Positions 10,951 through 19,999 of a stretch of 64,000 nt of DNA are shown here, piece after piece. Under the pieces are notes generated by a model, which ran no database searches, was not told the DNA's origin, and saw only the letters and a program-made list of their open reading frames with translations. Made by a program: the position numbers and the translations under genes. This DNA comes from Nocardioides sp. Root1257 (lineage in GTDB: Bacteria > Actinomycetota > Actinomycetes > Propionibacteriales > Nocardioidaceae): assembly GCF_001425175.1 (NCBI RefSeq), contig NZ_LMDV01000011.1:139245-203244 (forward strand). The letters run 5' to 3'. Within the stretch, counting starts at the first letter, position 1, and the number at the start of each line of letters is the position of its first letter.

Positions 10951-11879
10951 GCCTCTCCTCTCGCCTGCGCGAGGTCAACGCGGAAGAGCTTGACGATCAG
11001 CCAGGCCAGCAGCAGCACGGTCAGGAACAGCAGCACCGAGAGCGCCGAGCCCAGGCCGAGCTGGAACTGTTGGATGACCTGGCGGTAGGTCAGGAAGGAC
11101 GAGGACTCGGTGTCCTGGGCCCCTCGGGTCATCACGTAGATGTTGTCGAAGATGCGGAACGCGTCGAGTGCCCGGAAGAGCACCGCGACCATGATCGCCG
11201 CCCTCATGTTGGGCAGGATCACCTTCCACAGCCGCTGCCACCAGGTGGCTCCGTCGACCTCGGCGGCCTCGATCATGTCCTCGGACACCTGCGAGAGACC
11301 GGCGAGCAGGAGCAGCGCCATGAAGGGCGTCGTCTTCCAGATCTCGGAGACCATGATCGCGAACATCGCCGGCCAGTGGCTGCCGAACCAGTTCGTGTCC
11401 GGCTCGATCCACGGCAGCCACGAGAACCAGGCGTTCACGAACCCGTTGTTGAGGCTGAACGCGAACTGCCAGGCGTACGCCGAGACCACGGTGATGATGC
11501 CGTAGGGGATCAGGATCGACGTCCGGATCGCGCCGCGGGCGAAGACGATGCGGTGCATCACCATCGCGAACGCGAAGCCGATGACCAGCTCGATGGCCAC
11601 CGTCACCACCATGATGATCACGGTGTTGAGGGTGTCCTGCCAGAAGAGCGAGTCGGTGAGGACGGTCCCGTAGTTGGACAGGCCCACGAACGACTTGTCG
11701 TCCGGCGTGGTCAGCCGGTAGCGGAAGAGCGAGAGGTAGATCGCCTGGATCATCGGCCACGCCGTGACGACCAGCATCACGATGACGGCAGGGAGCACGA
11801 GCTTCTGGCCCAGCCGGTTCTCGGCCCGGGCCCGGTCGCTCACCACCGGCTTGCCCGGTGCCTTCGCCACGGTGCTCAC
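10947..11879 (-). CDS. Sugar ABC transporter permease (SugA/MalF type)
   Basis: 310 residues. A cytoplasmic N-terminal tail is followed by six membrane segments starting at LVLPAVIVMLVVTAWPMIQAIYLSL. The EAA loop is DMIEAAEVDGATWWQRLWKVILPN near residue 211. The start is a GTG overlapping the stop of the binding-protein gene (GTGA), which excludes longer readings through the same frame. First permease of the trehalose/maltose-type importer. Confidence 0.9.
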   Translation of the reverse strand: MSTVAKAPGKPVVSDRARAENRLGQKLVLPAVIVMLVVTAWPMIQAIYLSLFRYRLTTPDDKSFVGLSNYGTVLTDSLFWQDTLNTVIIMVVTVAIELVIGFAFAMVMHRIVFARGAIRTSILIPYGIITVVSAYAWQFAFSLNNGFVNAWFSWLPWIEPDTNWFGSHWPAMFAIMVSEIWKTTPFMALLLLAGLSQVSEDMIEAAEVDGATWWQRLWKVILPNMRAAIMVAVLFRALDAFRIFDNIYVMTRGAQDTESSSFLTYRQVIQQFQLGLGSALSVLLFLTVLLLAWLIVKLFRVDLAQARGEA

Positions 11880-13153
11880 AGCAGGCTCCTTCCGTGCAGG
11901 ACGTCGTCGATGAACTTCTGCGAGTCCGCCGGGGTGGACTTGTTGACGTCGGCGGGCGGGTGCCAGGTCGACTGGAGCCCGCCGGAGATGTCGCTCCAGT
12001 ACGGCGTCACGGTGCGCGGGGCCGCGGCGTCCAGGCTGTCCTGGAAGAGCTGGAGCAGGTCGGCGGGGTAGGTCTTCTGCAGCGCGTCGTCGTTGGCCGC
12101 GTAGCCCGCCTCGCTCGCCGGCATGTTGCCGGTGATCTCCGCGTTGACCTCTTGGTTCTCCGGGCTGGTGATGCACTCGATGGCCTTCATGGCGTCGTCG
12201 ACGTGCTTGGAGTACTTGCTCACGCCGAGCCCGATGCCGCCGTACGGCGGTCGCGACTCGTCGCCCTCGGTCGTCTGCGGGTAGCGCGTGTAGCCGATGT
12301 CCTTGTTGAAACCGGGGTCGGTGCCCTCGTAGCTGTTGAAGATGTAGGTCCAGTTGACCATGAACGCGCCCTGCGGCCCGCCGAAGGTGCTGCCGGCCTG
12401 GCCCTCCTGGGCGACCGACAGGTCGGCGGGTGCGGCCTTCGAGTGGGCGAGCTTCTCGATCACGCCGGCCGCCGCCTCTCCGGCGGGGGAGTCGATCTCG
12501 AGCTTGAGGTCGATGCCCTTGTCGGTGTCGGTGGCGAGCTCGCCGCCGGCGCCGGAGATCAGGGCGTTGATCCAGACGACGTACCCCTCGTACTTGTTGG
12601 CCTGCACGGCCACCTTGCCGCCGTTCTTGGAGGCGGCGTCGATGATCTGGTCCCAGGTGACCGGCTTGGTCATGTCGATGCCGGCCTTCTCGACGAAGGA
12701 CTTGCGGTACCAGAGCACCTGGGTGTTGGACCAGAACGGGGCCACCACCATCTGGTCGTTCCAGGTGGCGGCGTCCGTCGCTCCCTGGAAGGACTGGTCC
12801 TTGAGCTTGTCCTGGAGGTCCTGCGGGATCTGCGCCAGGAAGCCGGCGTTGGAGAACTCGGCCGTGAAGGGCGGGTCGATGCTCATGATGTCGATGCCCG
12901 AGTCCCGGGCGGCGAGCCGGCGGGCCAGCTGGATCCGCTGCTCGTTCGCGTCCTGGGGCAGCACCTGCGTGCTGATCGTGTAGTCGTCGTTGGAGCAGTT
13001 CTTGGCGACGGCGGCCTGTCCGCCGCTGTCGGGGTTGATGTACCAGATGAGCTCGGGCTTGCCCGAGTCCGCGTTGGCCGAACAGGCGGCGAGCAGCCCG
13101 GAAGCCGTGATCAGCGCTGCGGCCGCGGCGACTCCGCGACGTACTCGATCCAT
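11876..13153 (-). CDS. Sugar-binding lipoprotein of ABC transporter, LpqY-like
   Basis: 425 residues. Signal peptide with lipobox LLAAC near residue 23. The segment DANEQRIQLARRLAARDSGIDIMSIDPPFTAEFSNAGF closely follows what I recall of mycobacterial LpqY, the trehalose-binding protein of LpqY-SugABC, and the later NTQVLWYRKSFVEKAG is the usual family 1 sugar-binding segment. Trehalose or another alpha-glucoside is therefore the likely ligand, by family and not by test. The ATG at 13153 is preferred over a GTG three codons earlier because GGGGAGG is 10 bases from the ATG but only 1 from the GTG. It heads the operon with sugA-, sugB- and sugC-like genes. Confidence 0.87.
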   Translation of the reverse strand: MDRVRRGVAAAAALITASGLLAACSANADSGKPELIWYINPDSGGQAAVAKNCSNDDYTISTQVLPQDANEQRIQLARRLAARDSGIDIMSIDPPFTAEFSNAGFLAQIPQDLQDKLKDQSFQGATDAATWNDQMVVAPFWSNTQVLWYRKSFVEKAGIDMTKPVTWDQIIDAASKNGGKVAVQANKYEGYVVWINALISGAGGELATDTDKGIDLKLEIDSPAGEAAAGVIEKLAHSKAAPADLSVAQEGQAGSTFGGPQGAFMVNWTYIFNSYEGTDPGFNKDIGYTRYPQTTEGDESRPPYGGIGLGVSKYSKHVDDAMKAIECITSPENQEVNAEITGNMPASEAGYAANDDALQKTYPADLLQLFQDSLDAAAPRTVTPYWSDISGGLQSTWHPPADVNKSTPADSQKFIDDVLHGRSLL

Positions 13154-13312
13154 GCGCTCCACCTCCCCAGTGGTCTAGATCACATGTAGCCCCCTTTCGT
13201 CGCGATGTAAACGTTGACATTTCTTCGATCAGGGGCACCCGCTACTGTGAGCGCGCTCACCTTTACGACGGATCGTCCGGCACGTACCTGCCGGTGAAGG
13301 AGTTGTTGAAGC
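13154..13312. promoter_or_regulatory. Divergent control region of the sugar transporter genes with two LacI-type palindromes
   Basis: This 159-base region lies between the LpqY-like operon (leftward) and a second SugC-like ATPase (rightward). It holds two dyads. Positions 13206-13219, TGTAAACGTTGACA, are a 14-base imperfect palindrome (12 of 14 symmetric) with the central ACGTT typical of LacI-family operators. Positions 13247-13260, GTGAGCGCGCTCAC, are a perfect palindrome. A LacI-type sugar repressor acting on both directions is the simplest reading; no regulator gene is adjacent. AAGGAG precedes the rightward ATG. Confidence 0.6.
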
Positions 13313-14395
13313 ATGGCCACAGTCAGGTTCGAAGAGGCGCAGCGGTGGTATCCCGGCGCCGACAAGCCCGCAGTCCCGGGCATCAGTCTCGAGATCGGTG
13401 ACGGGGAGTTCATGGTCCTCGTCGGCCCCTCCGGTTGCGGCAAGTCCACGACCCTGCGGATGCTCGCGGGGCTCGAGGAGGTCAACAAGGGGAAGATCTT
13501 CATCGGGGACCGGGAGATCACCAACATCCCGCCGAAGGACCGGGACATCGCGATGGTGTTCCAGAACTACGCGCTCTACCCGCACATGTCGGTCGCCGAC
13601 AACATGGGCTTCGCGCTGAAGATGGCGAAGGTCCCGACCGACGAGCGCAACAAGCGCGTCCAGGAGGCGGCGACGATCCTCGGCCTCACCGAGTACCTCG
13701 ACCGCAAGCCGAAGGCGCTCTCCGGTGGTCAGCGCCAGCGCGTCGCGATGGGGCGCGCGATCGTCCGTCAGCCGCAGGTCTTCTGCATGGACGAGCCGCT
13801 GTCGAACCTCGACGCGAAGATGCGCGTGCAGACCCGCACGGACATCGCGAAGCTCCAGGCCGACCTGGGCGTCACGACCGTCTACGTCACCCACGACCAG
13901 GTCGAGGCGATGACGATGGGTGATCGCGTCGCGGTCATGAAGGACGGCTACCTGCAGCAGGTCGACACCCCGCTGGGTCTCTACGACAAGCCCGTCAACC
14001 TGTTCGTGGCCGGCTTCATCGGCTCGCCGGCGATGAACCTCCTCGAGGCCCAGGCGCAGGACGGCAAGGCCCAGATCGGCGACTACCTCGTGCCGGTCGA
14101 CCCGGCCGCGGCCGCGAAGATGCAGGGCAACATCACCGTCGGCGTACGCCCCGAGGCGTGGCGGATCGTCGGCAACAGCGAGGCCGGCATGCCGGTCCGG
14201 GTGACCGTGGTCGAGGACCTCGGCTCCGACGCCTTCGTCTACGGCACCAGCGGTGTCGAGGGCACGCCCAACAACATCATCATCCGCGTCAACGGGCGCG
14301 ACCACGTGCAGAAGGGCGAGACGGTCTACGTGACGACCGACCCGCAGAACGTGCACGTGTTCGACACCGACACGGGCGAGCGCCTCTCCGACTAG
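13313..14395 (+). CDS. Sugar ABC transporter ATP-binding protein, second copy (UgpC/SugC type)
   Basis: 360 residues. Walker A GPSGCGKST near residue 40, Q-loop FQNYALYPH, signature LSGGQRQRVAMGRA, Walker B FCMDEPLSNLDAK and switch VTHDQVEAM are complete, and the C-terminal regulatory OB fold ends in VGVRPEAWRIV...NVHVFDTDTGERL. It has no permease or binding-protein partner of its own and is divergent from the LpqY-like operon, which already has an ATPase. MsmX-type ATPases can serve several importers, so a shared multitask ATPase is possible. AAGGAG lies 10 bases before the ATG. Confidence 0.9.
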   Translation: MATVRFEEAQRWYPGADKPAVPGISLEIGDGEFMVLVGPSGCGKSTTLRMLAGLEEVNKGKIFIGDREITNIPPKDRDIAMVFQNYALYPHMSVADNMGFALKMAKVPTDERNKRVQEAATILGLTEYLDRKPKALSGGQRQRVAMGRAIVRQPQVFCMDEPLSNLDAKMRVQTRTDIAKLQADLGVTTVYVTHDQVEAMTMGDRVAVMKDGYLQQVDTPLGLYDKPVNLFVAGFIGSPAMNLLEAQAQDGKAQIGDYLVPVDPAAAAKMQGNITVGVRPEAWRIVGNSEAGMPVRVTVVEDLGSDAFVYGTSGVEGTPNNIIIRVNGRDHVQKGETVYVTTDPQNVHVFDTDTGERLSD

Positions 14396-14407
14396 CCGAC
14401 CCCGGGC

Positions 14408-14467
14408 CAGTTTTCAGTCGACCCGGCGCCAGCTTTCACCGTGAGGGTGAAAACTGGCGCCGGGTCG
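14408..14467. terminator. Long hairpin between convergent genes, possible repeat element
   Basis: Positions 14419-14440 and 14446-14467 are 22-base arms pairing with one mismatch around a 5-base loop. A third partial copy (CCAGTTTTCA, 14408-14417) matches the right arm in inverted orientation. The structure sits exactly between the convergent stops of the second SugC-like gene and the alpha/beta hydrolase gene. It is far longer than a usual terminator and looks like a palindromic repeat unit that doubles as a terminator. Confidence 0.6.
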
Positions 14468-14472
14468 GCGTT

Positions 14473-15435
14473 TCAGGCTCGGTCAGCGGTACGCCGGATG
14501 CCGGCCACGAAGGTCTCGAAGAGCGCGGGCGGCAGGTCGTGGCCCATGCCGTCGATGAGCAGCAGCTCGGCGCCGGGGATCGCGGCCGCGGTGGCCCGCC
14601 CGCCCGAGACGTGCACCATCTTGTCGGCGAGCCCGTGGACCACCAGGGCCGGGACGCGGACGCCGCGCAGCCGGCTGCCCCGGTTGGGCTGGGTCAGCAC
14701 GGCGAGCATCTGGCGCACGGTGCCCGCGGGGTGCAGCCCGCGGTCGTACGTCGTCTCCGCGCGTCCGCGGATCCGCTCGTCGGTGTCGGGGTAGGCCGGT
14801 GAGCCGATCAGCCGTGTGAAGGCCAGGCTGCTCGCGACGTACGCCGCGCGACCGGGCTTCGTCGGGGCGAGCAGCCGGGGGAGGACGGTCGGGTCCTGCC
14901 AGCCGACGGTGCGCTTGCCGGTCGTCGACATGATGCTGGTCAGCGACCGGACCCGCGCCGGGTGCGAGATCGCCATCGTCTGGACGATCATCCCGCCCAT
15001 CGAGACCCCGACGACGTGCGCGGAGTCGAGGCCCAGGTGGTCGAGCAGGCCGAAGGCGTCGTCGGCCAGGTCGGCGATGGCGTACGGCGCCCGCACCCGG
15101 ACACCGGCGAACGCGCGGACCAGCGTCGCCCGCGAGACACGGGCATCGAGGACCGTCGAGCGGCCGGTGTCGCGGTTGTCGTAGCGGATCACGAAGAACC
15201 CGGCGCGCGCCAGGGCCTCGCAGAGCTCGGTGTCCCACCAGGTCATCGGGCCGCCGAGGCCCATCACCAGCAGCAGCGGGTCGCCGTCGGCGTCGCCGAA
15301 GGTCTGGTAGCAGAGCTCGATGCCGCGACCGACGGGGGCGAAGAGCTCCTCGGCCGCGGGCACGGTGGCCTGGACCGGCGTTTCGGAGGCCGCGGCGCGG
15401 GTACGTCGTGTTCCGGGAGGCACTTGACCAGTCAA
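14473..15435 (-). CDS. Alpha/beta hydrolase
   Basis: About 320 residues. Fold markers are the oxyanion-hole region LLLVMGLGGPMTWWD (about 53), RYDNRDTGRS (about 85), the nucleophile elbow GVSMGGM (Ser near 143), the acid-containing strand PALVVHGLADKMVHVSGG and the late histidine in DGMGHDLP. This resembles the actinobacterial hydrolases annotated as esterases or lipases with a hydrophobic-substrate preference; the substrate is unknown. A TTG at 15435 gives the length quoted; a GTG four codons on (15423) is an equally good start. Convergent with the ATPase at 13313 and divergent from the lipase-like gene. Confidence 0.82.
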   Translation of the reverse strand: MTGQVPPGTRRTRAAASETPVQATVPAAEELFAPVGRGIELCYQTFGDADGDPLLLVMGLGGPMTWWDTELCEALARAGFFVIRYDNRDTGRSTVLDARVSRATLVRAFAGVRVRAPYAIADLADDAFGLLDHLGLDSAHVVGVSMGGMIVQTMAISHPARVRSLTSIMSTTGKRTVGWQDPTVLPRLLAPTKPGRAAYVASSLAFTRLIGSPAYPDTDERIRGRAETTYDRGLHPAGTVRQMLAVLTQPNRGSRLRGVRVPALVVHGLADKMVHVSGGRATAAAIPGAELLLIDGMGHDLPPALFETFVAGIRRTADRA

Positions 15436-15470
15436 CCATCCATCGGTCCCGGTGCCACGAGGGAGGTGAC

Positions 15471-16379
15471 GTGCGATACCGAACTTGGGACACGTTCCGG
15501 CCGAAAAGCGCCGATGTGTCGACGCTGCGCCGTACCGTGGAGAGCATGCCGAGCAACGCGCTGGCCGACTTCCTGCTGCCGGAGGGCTTCGCCGCCCCCG
15601 CGGTGGGTGCGGTGCTGCGCGAGAGCAGCGCCGTCGTCGAGATCGGCCGGTTCGCGCTCCGCGCCGCGGGTGACCGCCGGACCCGCCGCGACACGCCGTA
15701 CGCCCAGCGTGGGGTCTCCCGGCTCGGCGACCCGGTGCTGCTCGTCCCCGGCTTCCTCGCCGGTGACGGCACCCTGGCCCTGATGTCCCGCTCGCTGCGC
15801 GCCCAGGGGTTCCGGACCTACCGCTCCCACATCCACGCCAACATCGGCTGCACGCTCAACGCCGCCGCCCAGCTCGAGGCGCGGCTGGAGTCGATCTCGA
15901 TCCGGCGCGGCACGCGCGTGCAGCTGGTCGGCCACAGCCTGGGCGGCATGCTCGCCCGCGGCGTCGCCGTACGCCGGCCCGACCTGGTCTCCAACGTCGT
16001 CACCCTGGGCAGCCCGATGCTGGCGCCGGGTGCGCACCACCGCTCGCTGAGCGCCAGCGTGGAGATGCTGGTGCGGCTGAGCAAGGCCGGCGTCCCCGGC
16101 CTGATGGCCGAGGACTGCGTCGCCGGAGCGTGCGCCCGCCAGAGCTTCGAGGAGTGTCGGGCGCCGATGCCTGCGGGCATCGGCTTCACGTCGGTCTACT
16201 CGCGCCGCGACGGGATCGTCGACTGGCGGGCGTGCATCGACCCCGTGGCCCGCGAGGTCGAGGTCACCGCCTCCCACCTGGGCATGGCCTTCGACCCGCG
16301 CGTGATCGACATCGTCGGTGACAGCCTGCTGCGGACCAGCGCCTCAGCCGTCGAAGTCGATCGCGGCAAAAGCGCGTAG
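15471..16379 (+). CDS. Lipase/esterase-like alpha/beta hydrolase (triacylglycerol lipase family)
   Basis: About 302 residues. DPVLLVPGFLAGDGTLALMSRSLRAQGFRTY is the start of the fold with the oxyanion region, and VQLVGHSLGGMLARG carries the nucleophile Ser in GHSLGG near residue 162. YSRRDGIVDWRACIDP and the late HLGMAF supply a plausible acid and histidine. There is no signal peptide. GTG at 15471 is chosen because AGGGAGG lies 6 bases upstream; an ATG at 15546 would shorten it by 25 residues. Its 3' end overlaps glpX by 36 bases on the opposite strand. Confidence 0.8.
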   Translation: MRYRTWDTFRPKSADVSTLRRTVESMPSNALADFLLPEGFAAPAVGAVLRESSAVVEIGRFALRAAGDRRTRRDTPYAQRGVSRLGDPVLLVPGFLAGDGTLALMSRSLRAQGFRTYRSHIHANIGCTLNAAAQLEARLESISIRRGTRVQLVGHSLGGMLARGVAVRRPDLVSNVVTLGSPMLAPGAHHRSLSASVEMLVRLSKAGVPGLMAEDCVAGACARQSFEECRAPMPAGIGFTSVYSRRDGIVDWRACIDPVAREVEVTASHLGMAFDPRVIDIVGDSLLRTSASAVEVDRGKSA

Positions 16380-17366
16380 CTTCTGGAGCTGGTGCTCCGA
16401 GCTGATCTTGCGGATCGTGCCGCTGCGCGAGCGCATCACCAGCGACTCCGTCGTGCACCCGCCGGCGTAGTAGCGCACGCCGCGCATCAGGTCACCGTCG
16501 GTGATGCCGGTGGCCACGAAGAAGCAGTCGTCGCCGGTGACCAGGTCGTCGGTGCCGAGCACGAAGTCGCTGTCGAGGTTGTGGCCGGCATCCAGCGCCT
16601 TCTGCCGCTCGTCGTCGTCCTGGGGCCAGAGCTGGCCCTGGATGACGCCGCCCATCGCCTTCATCGCGCAGGCGGTGATGATCGCCTCCGGGGTGCCGCC
16701 GACACCGAGCAGCAGGTCGACCCCGCTGTCGGGGCGGGCCGCCGAGATCGCGCCCGCGACGTCGCCGTCGACGATGAACTTGATCCGGGCCCCGGTCGTG
16801 CGGATCTCCTCCGCGAGCGCGGCGTGACGGGGGCGGTCCAGCAGGACCACCGTGACGTCCTCGGCCTTGCCGCCCTTGGCCTTCGCGACCTGGTGGATGT
16901 TCTCGGCGACCGGGTAGCGGATGTCGACGACGTCGGCCGCCTCGGGGCCGGTGGCGAGCTTGTCCATGTAGAAGACCGCGGACGGGTCGTACATCGAGCC
17001 CCGTGGTGCGACCGCGAGCACGGCGACCGCGTTGCTCATGCCCTTGGCGGTCAGGGTCGTCCCGTCGATCGGGTCGACCGCCACGTCGCACTCGGGACCG
17101 CTGCCGTCGCCCACGCGCTCGCCGTTGTAGAGCATCGGGGCGTTGTCCTTCTCGCCCTCGCCGATGACGACGACGCCGTTCATGCCGATGGTCGAGATCA
17201 TCACGCGCATGGCGTTGACCGCGACCCCGTCGGCGCCGTTCTTGTCGCCGCGCCCGACCCAGCGACCGGCGGCCATCGCGGCCGCCTCGGTCACCCGGAC
17301 CAGCTCGAGGGCGAGGTTGCGATCGGGCGACTCGGGAGCGACGGTGAGGCTCTCAGGCTCGGGCAT
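16344..17366 (-). CDS. glpX: Fructose-1,6-bisphosphatase class II
   Basis: 340 residues, standard length for GlpX. It removes the 1-phosphate of fructose 1,6-bisphosphate in gluconeogenesis. Metal-site motifs are IGEGEKDNAPM near residue 68 and DVAVDPIDGTTLTAKG near residue 94 (the inositol-phosphatase-fold DPIDGT), with GVGGTPEAIITACAMKAMGG near 226. In actinobacteria this is normally the only fructose bisphosphatase, and neighbours such as fumarase, DUF4245, xse and ispH genes, all present here, are typical. Confidence 0.96.
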   Translation of the reverse strand: MPEPESLTVAPESPDRNLALELVRVTEAAAMAAGRWVGRGDKNGADGVAVNAMRVMISTIGMNGVVVIGEGEKDNAPMLYNGERVGDGSGPECDVAVDPIDGTTLTAKGMSNAVAVLAVAPRGSMYDPSAVFYMDKLATGPEAADVVDIRYPVAENIHQVAKAKGGKAEDVTVVLLDRPRHAALAEEIRTTGARIKFIVDGDVAGAISAARPDSGVDLLLGVGGTPEAIITACAMKAMGGVIQGQLWPQDDDERQKALDAGHNLDSDFVLGTDDLVTGDDCFFVATGITDGDLMRGVRYYAGGCTTESLVMRSRSGTIRKISSEHQLQKLRAFAAIDFDG

Positions 17367-17396
17367 GACCGAACTCTATCGGGCCCGGAATCCCCT

Positions 17397-18448
<1,052 letters not shown>

Positions 18449-18452
<4 letters not shown>

Positions 18453-19234
18453 CAGGTGCTCCGTCCCGGGCGGGCGAACGCGATCACGAGGACGGCGACC
18501 GCGACGAGCACCAGCGACATCGCGACGGCGGCGTCGGGGTCGACGACCCGGAGGTTGTAGATGAAGAGCGGCAGGGTCCGGGTCGTGCCCTCGAGGCTGC
18601 CCGCGAAGGTGATCGTCGCTCCGAACTCGCCCAAGGCCCGGGCGAACGACAGCACCGCGCCCGAGACCAGGCCGGGCAGCACCAGGGGGAGGGTGACCCG
18701 GCGGAACACCGTCGTCGGCCGCGCGCCGAGCGACGCGGCGACCTCCTCGTAGCGAGCGCCCGCGCTGCGCAGCGATCCCTCGAGGCTGACCACCAGGAAC
18801 GGCAGGGAGACGAACGTCTGCGCCAGCACGACCGCGGAGGTCGAGAACGCGACCTGGAGGCCGAGTGCGTCGAGCTCCTCGCCGAGCAGCCCGCGCCGGC
18901 CGAACGTGTAGAGCAGCGCGATGCCCCCGACCACCGGCGGCAGCACCAGCGGCAGCAGGACGAGCGAGCGCACGACGCCCTGGCCGCGGAAGCTCGTCCG
19001 CGCAAGCACGAGCGCCATCGGCACGCCGAGCAGCAGGCAGAGCAGGGTGGCGACCAGCGAGGTCTTCAGGCTCAGCCAGAGCGCGGTCAGCGCGGAGTCG
19101 GACGTGACCAGCTCGACGAAGCTGCCCCACTCGACCCGCGACGCCATCCCGACCAGCGGGAGCAGCACCAGGGCGGCGCCCAGCGCGGCGGGGACGAAGA
19201 TCCAGCCGGGGAGGCCGACCTGCCGCTGCTTCAC
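18449..19234 (-). CDS. modB: Molybdate ABC transporter permease
   Basis: 261 residues with about six membrane segments. The EAA-type loop is YEEVAASLGARPTTVFRRVTLPLVLPG near residue 162, and the end of the protein carries the ModB-like FARALGEFGATITFAGSLEGTTRTLPL. It starts with GTG three bases after the modA stop and overlaps modC by four bases. It forms the membrane channel for molybdate delivered by ModA. Confidence 0.92.
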
Positions 19235-19237
19235 GCC

Positions 19238-19999
19238 CTAAGGCTGCCCGAAGCCGGCGTCCTGGAGGATGCCCTGGCCCGTGTCGCCGAGCACGAAGTC
19301 GACGAACTGGCTCGCGAGGTCGGATTCCTTGCTGTCGGCGACCGGCACGATCGGGTAGGTGTTCACGACGTCCCCCGACTCCGGGAAGGTGACCCCCGTG
19401 ACCGCGTCCCCGGCTGCCTTCACGTCGGTCACGTAGACGACGCCGGCGTCCGCCTCGCCCGAGGTGACCTTGGCGAGCACGTCGGTGACCGATTGCTCCT
19501 CGCTGACCGGGCTCAGCGTGACCCCGAGGTTGTCGGCCATCGTCTGCGTCGCGGCGCCGCACGGCACCTCGGGCGCGCAGATCACCAGCTGGAGACCCTT
19601 CTTCGCCAGGTCCTGGAAGCTCGTGACGCCCGCCGGGTTGTCGGGCGGGGTGGCGATCTCGAGGGTGTTGGTCGCGAAGTCCTGCGGGTCGCCGTCGGCG
19701 AGGTCGCCGTCCACGAGCTTGTCCATGTTGGCGGTGTCGGCGGAGGCGAAGACGTCGGCCGGCGCGCCCTCGGTGATCTGGGTGACGAGGTCGGAGGAGC
19801 CGCCGAAGTCGAACTCGACCTTCACGCCGTCGTGCTCGGCCTCGAACTCCTTGCCGATCTGCTCGAAGGTCGACGTGAGCGAGGCGGCGGCGTACACGGT
19901 GAGGGTCGTGGTGCCGCTGCTGCCGCCACCTCCGTCGGAGTCGCTGCCACAGGCGGCGAGGAGCAGGACGAGGGCAGCGGCGAGTCCGAGCAGCTTCAC
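19238..19999 (-). CDS. modA: Molybdate-binding lipoprotein
   Basis: 253 residues. A signal peptide ends in lipobox LLAAC near residue 17. The mature domain opens with LTVYAAASLTSTFEQIGKEFE, the ModA hallmark, then FDFGGSSDLVTQITEGAPADVFASAD, which supplies oxyanion-binding serines. GTG at 19999 overlaps the stop of the upstream permease gene by four bases. It delivers molybdate (or tungstate) to ModBC. Confidence 0.92.
   Translation of the reverse strand: MKLLGLAAALVLLLAACGSDSDGGGGSSGTTTLTVYAAASLTSTFEQIGKEFEAEHDGVKVEFDFGGSSDLVTQITEGAPADVFASADTANMDKLVDGDLADGDPQDFATNTLEIATPPDNPAGVTSFQDLAKKGLQLVICAPEVPCGAATQTMADNLGVTLSPVSEEQSVTDVLAKVTSGEADAGVVYVTDVKAAGDAVTGVTFPESGDVVNTYPIVPVADSKESDLASQFVDFVLGDTGQGILQDAGFGQP

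Noticed and set aside
13214..13248. A promoter with TTGACA (13214-13219) and TACTGT (13243-13248) in front of the second SugC-like gene
   Set aside because: The spacing is 23 bases, too long for a housekeeping promoter, so I list only the palindromes.
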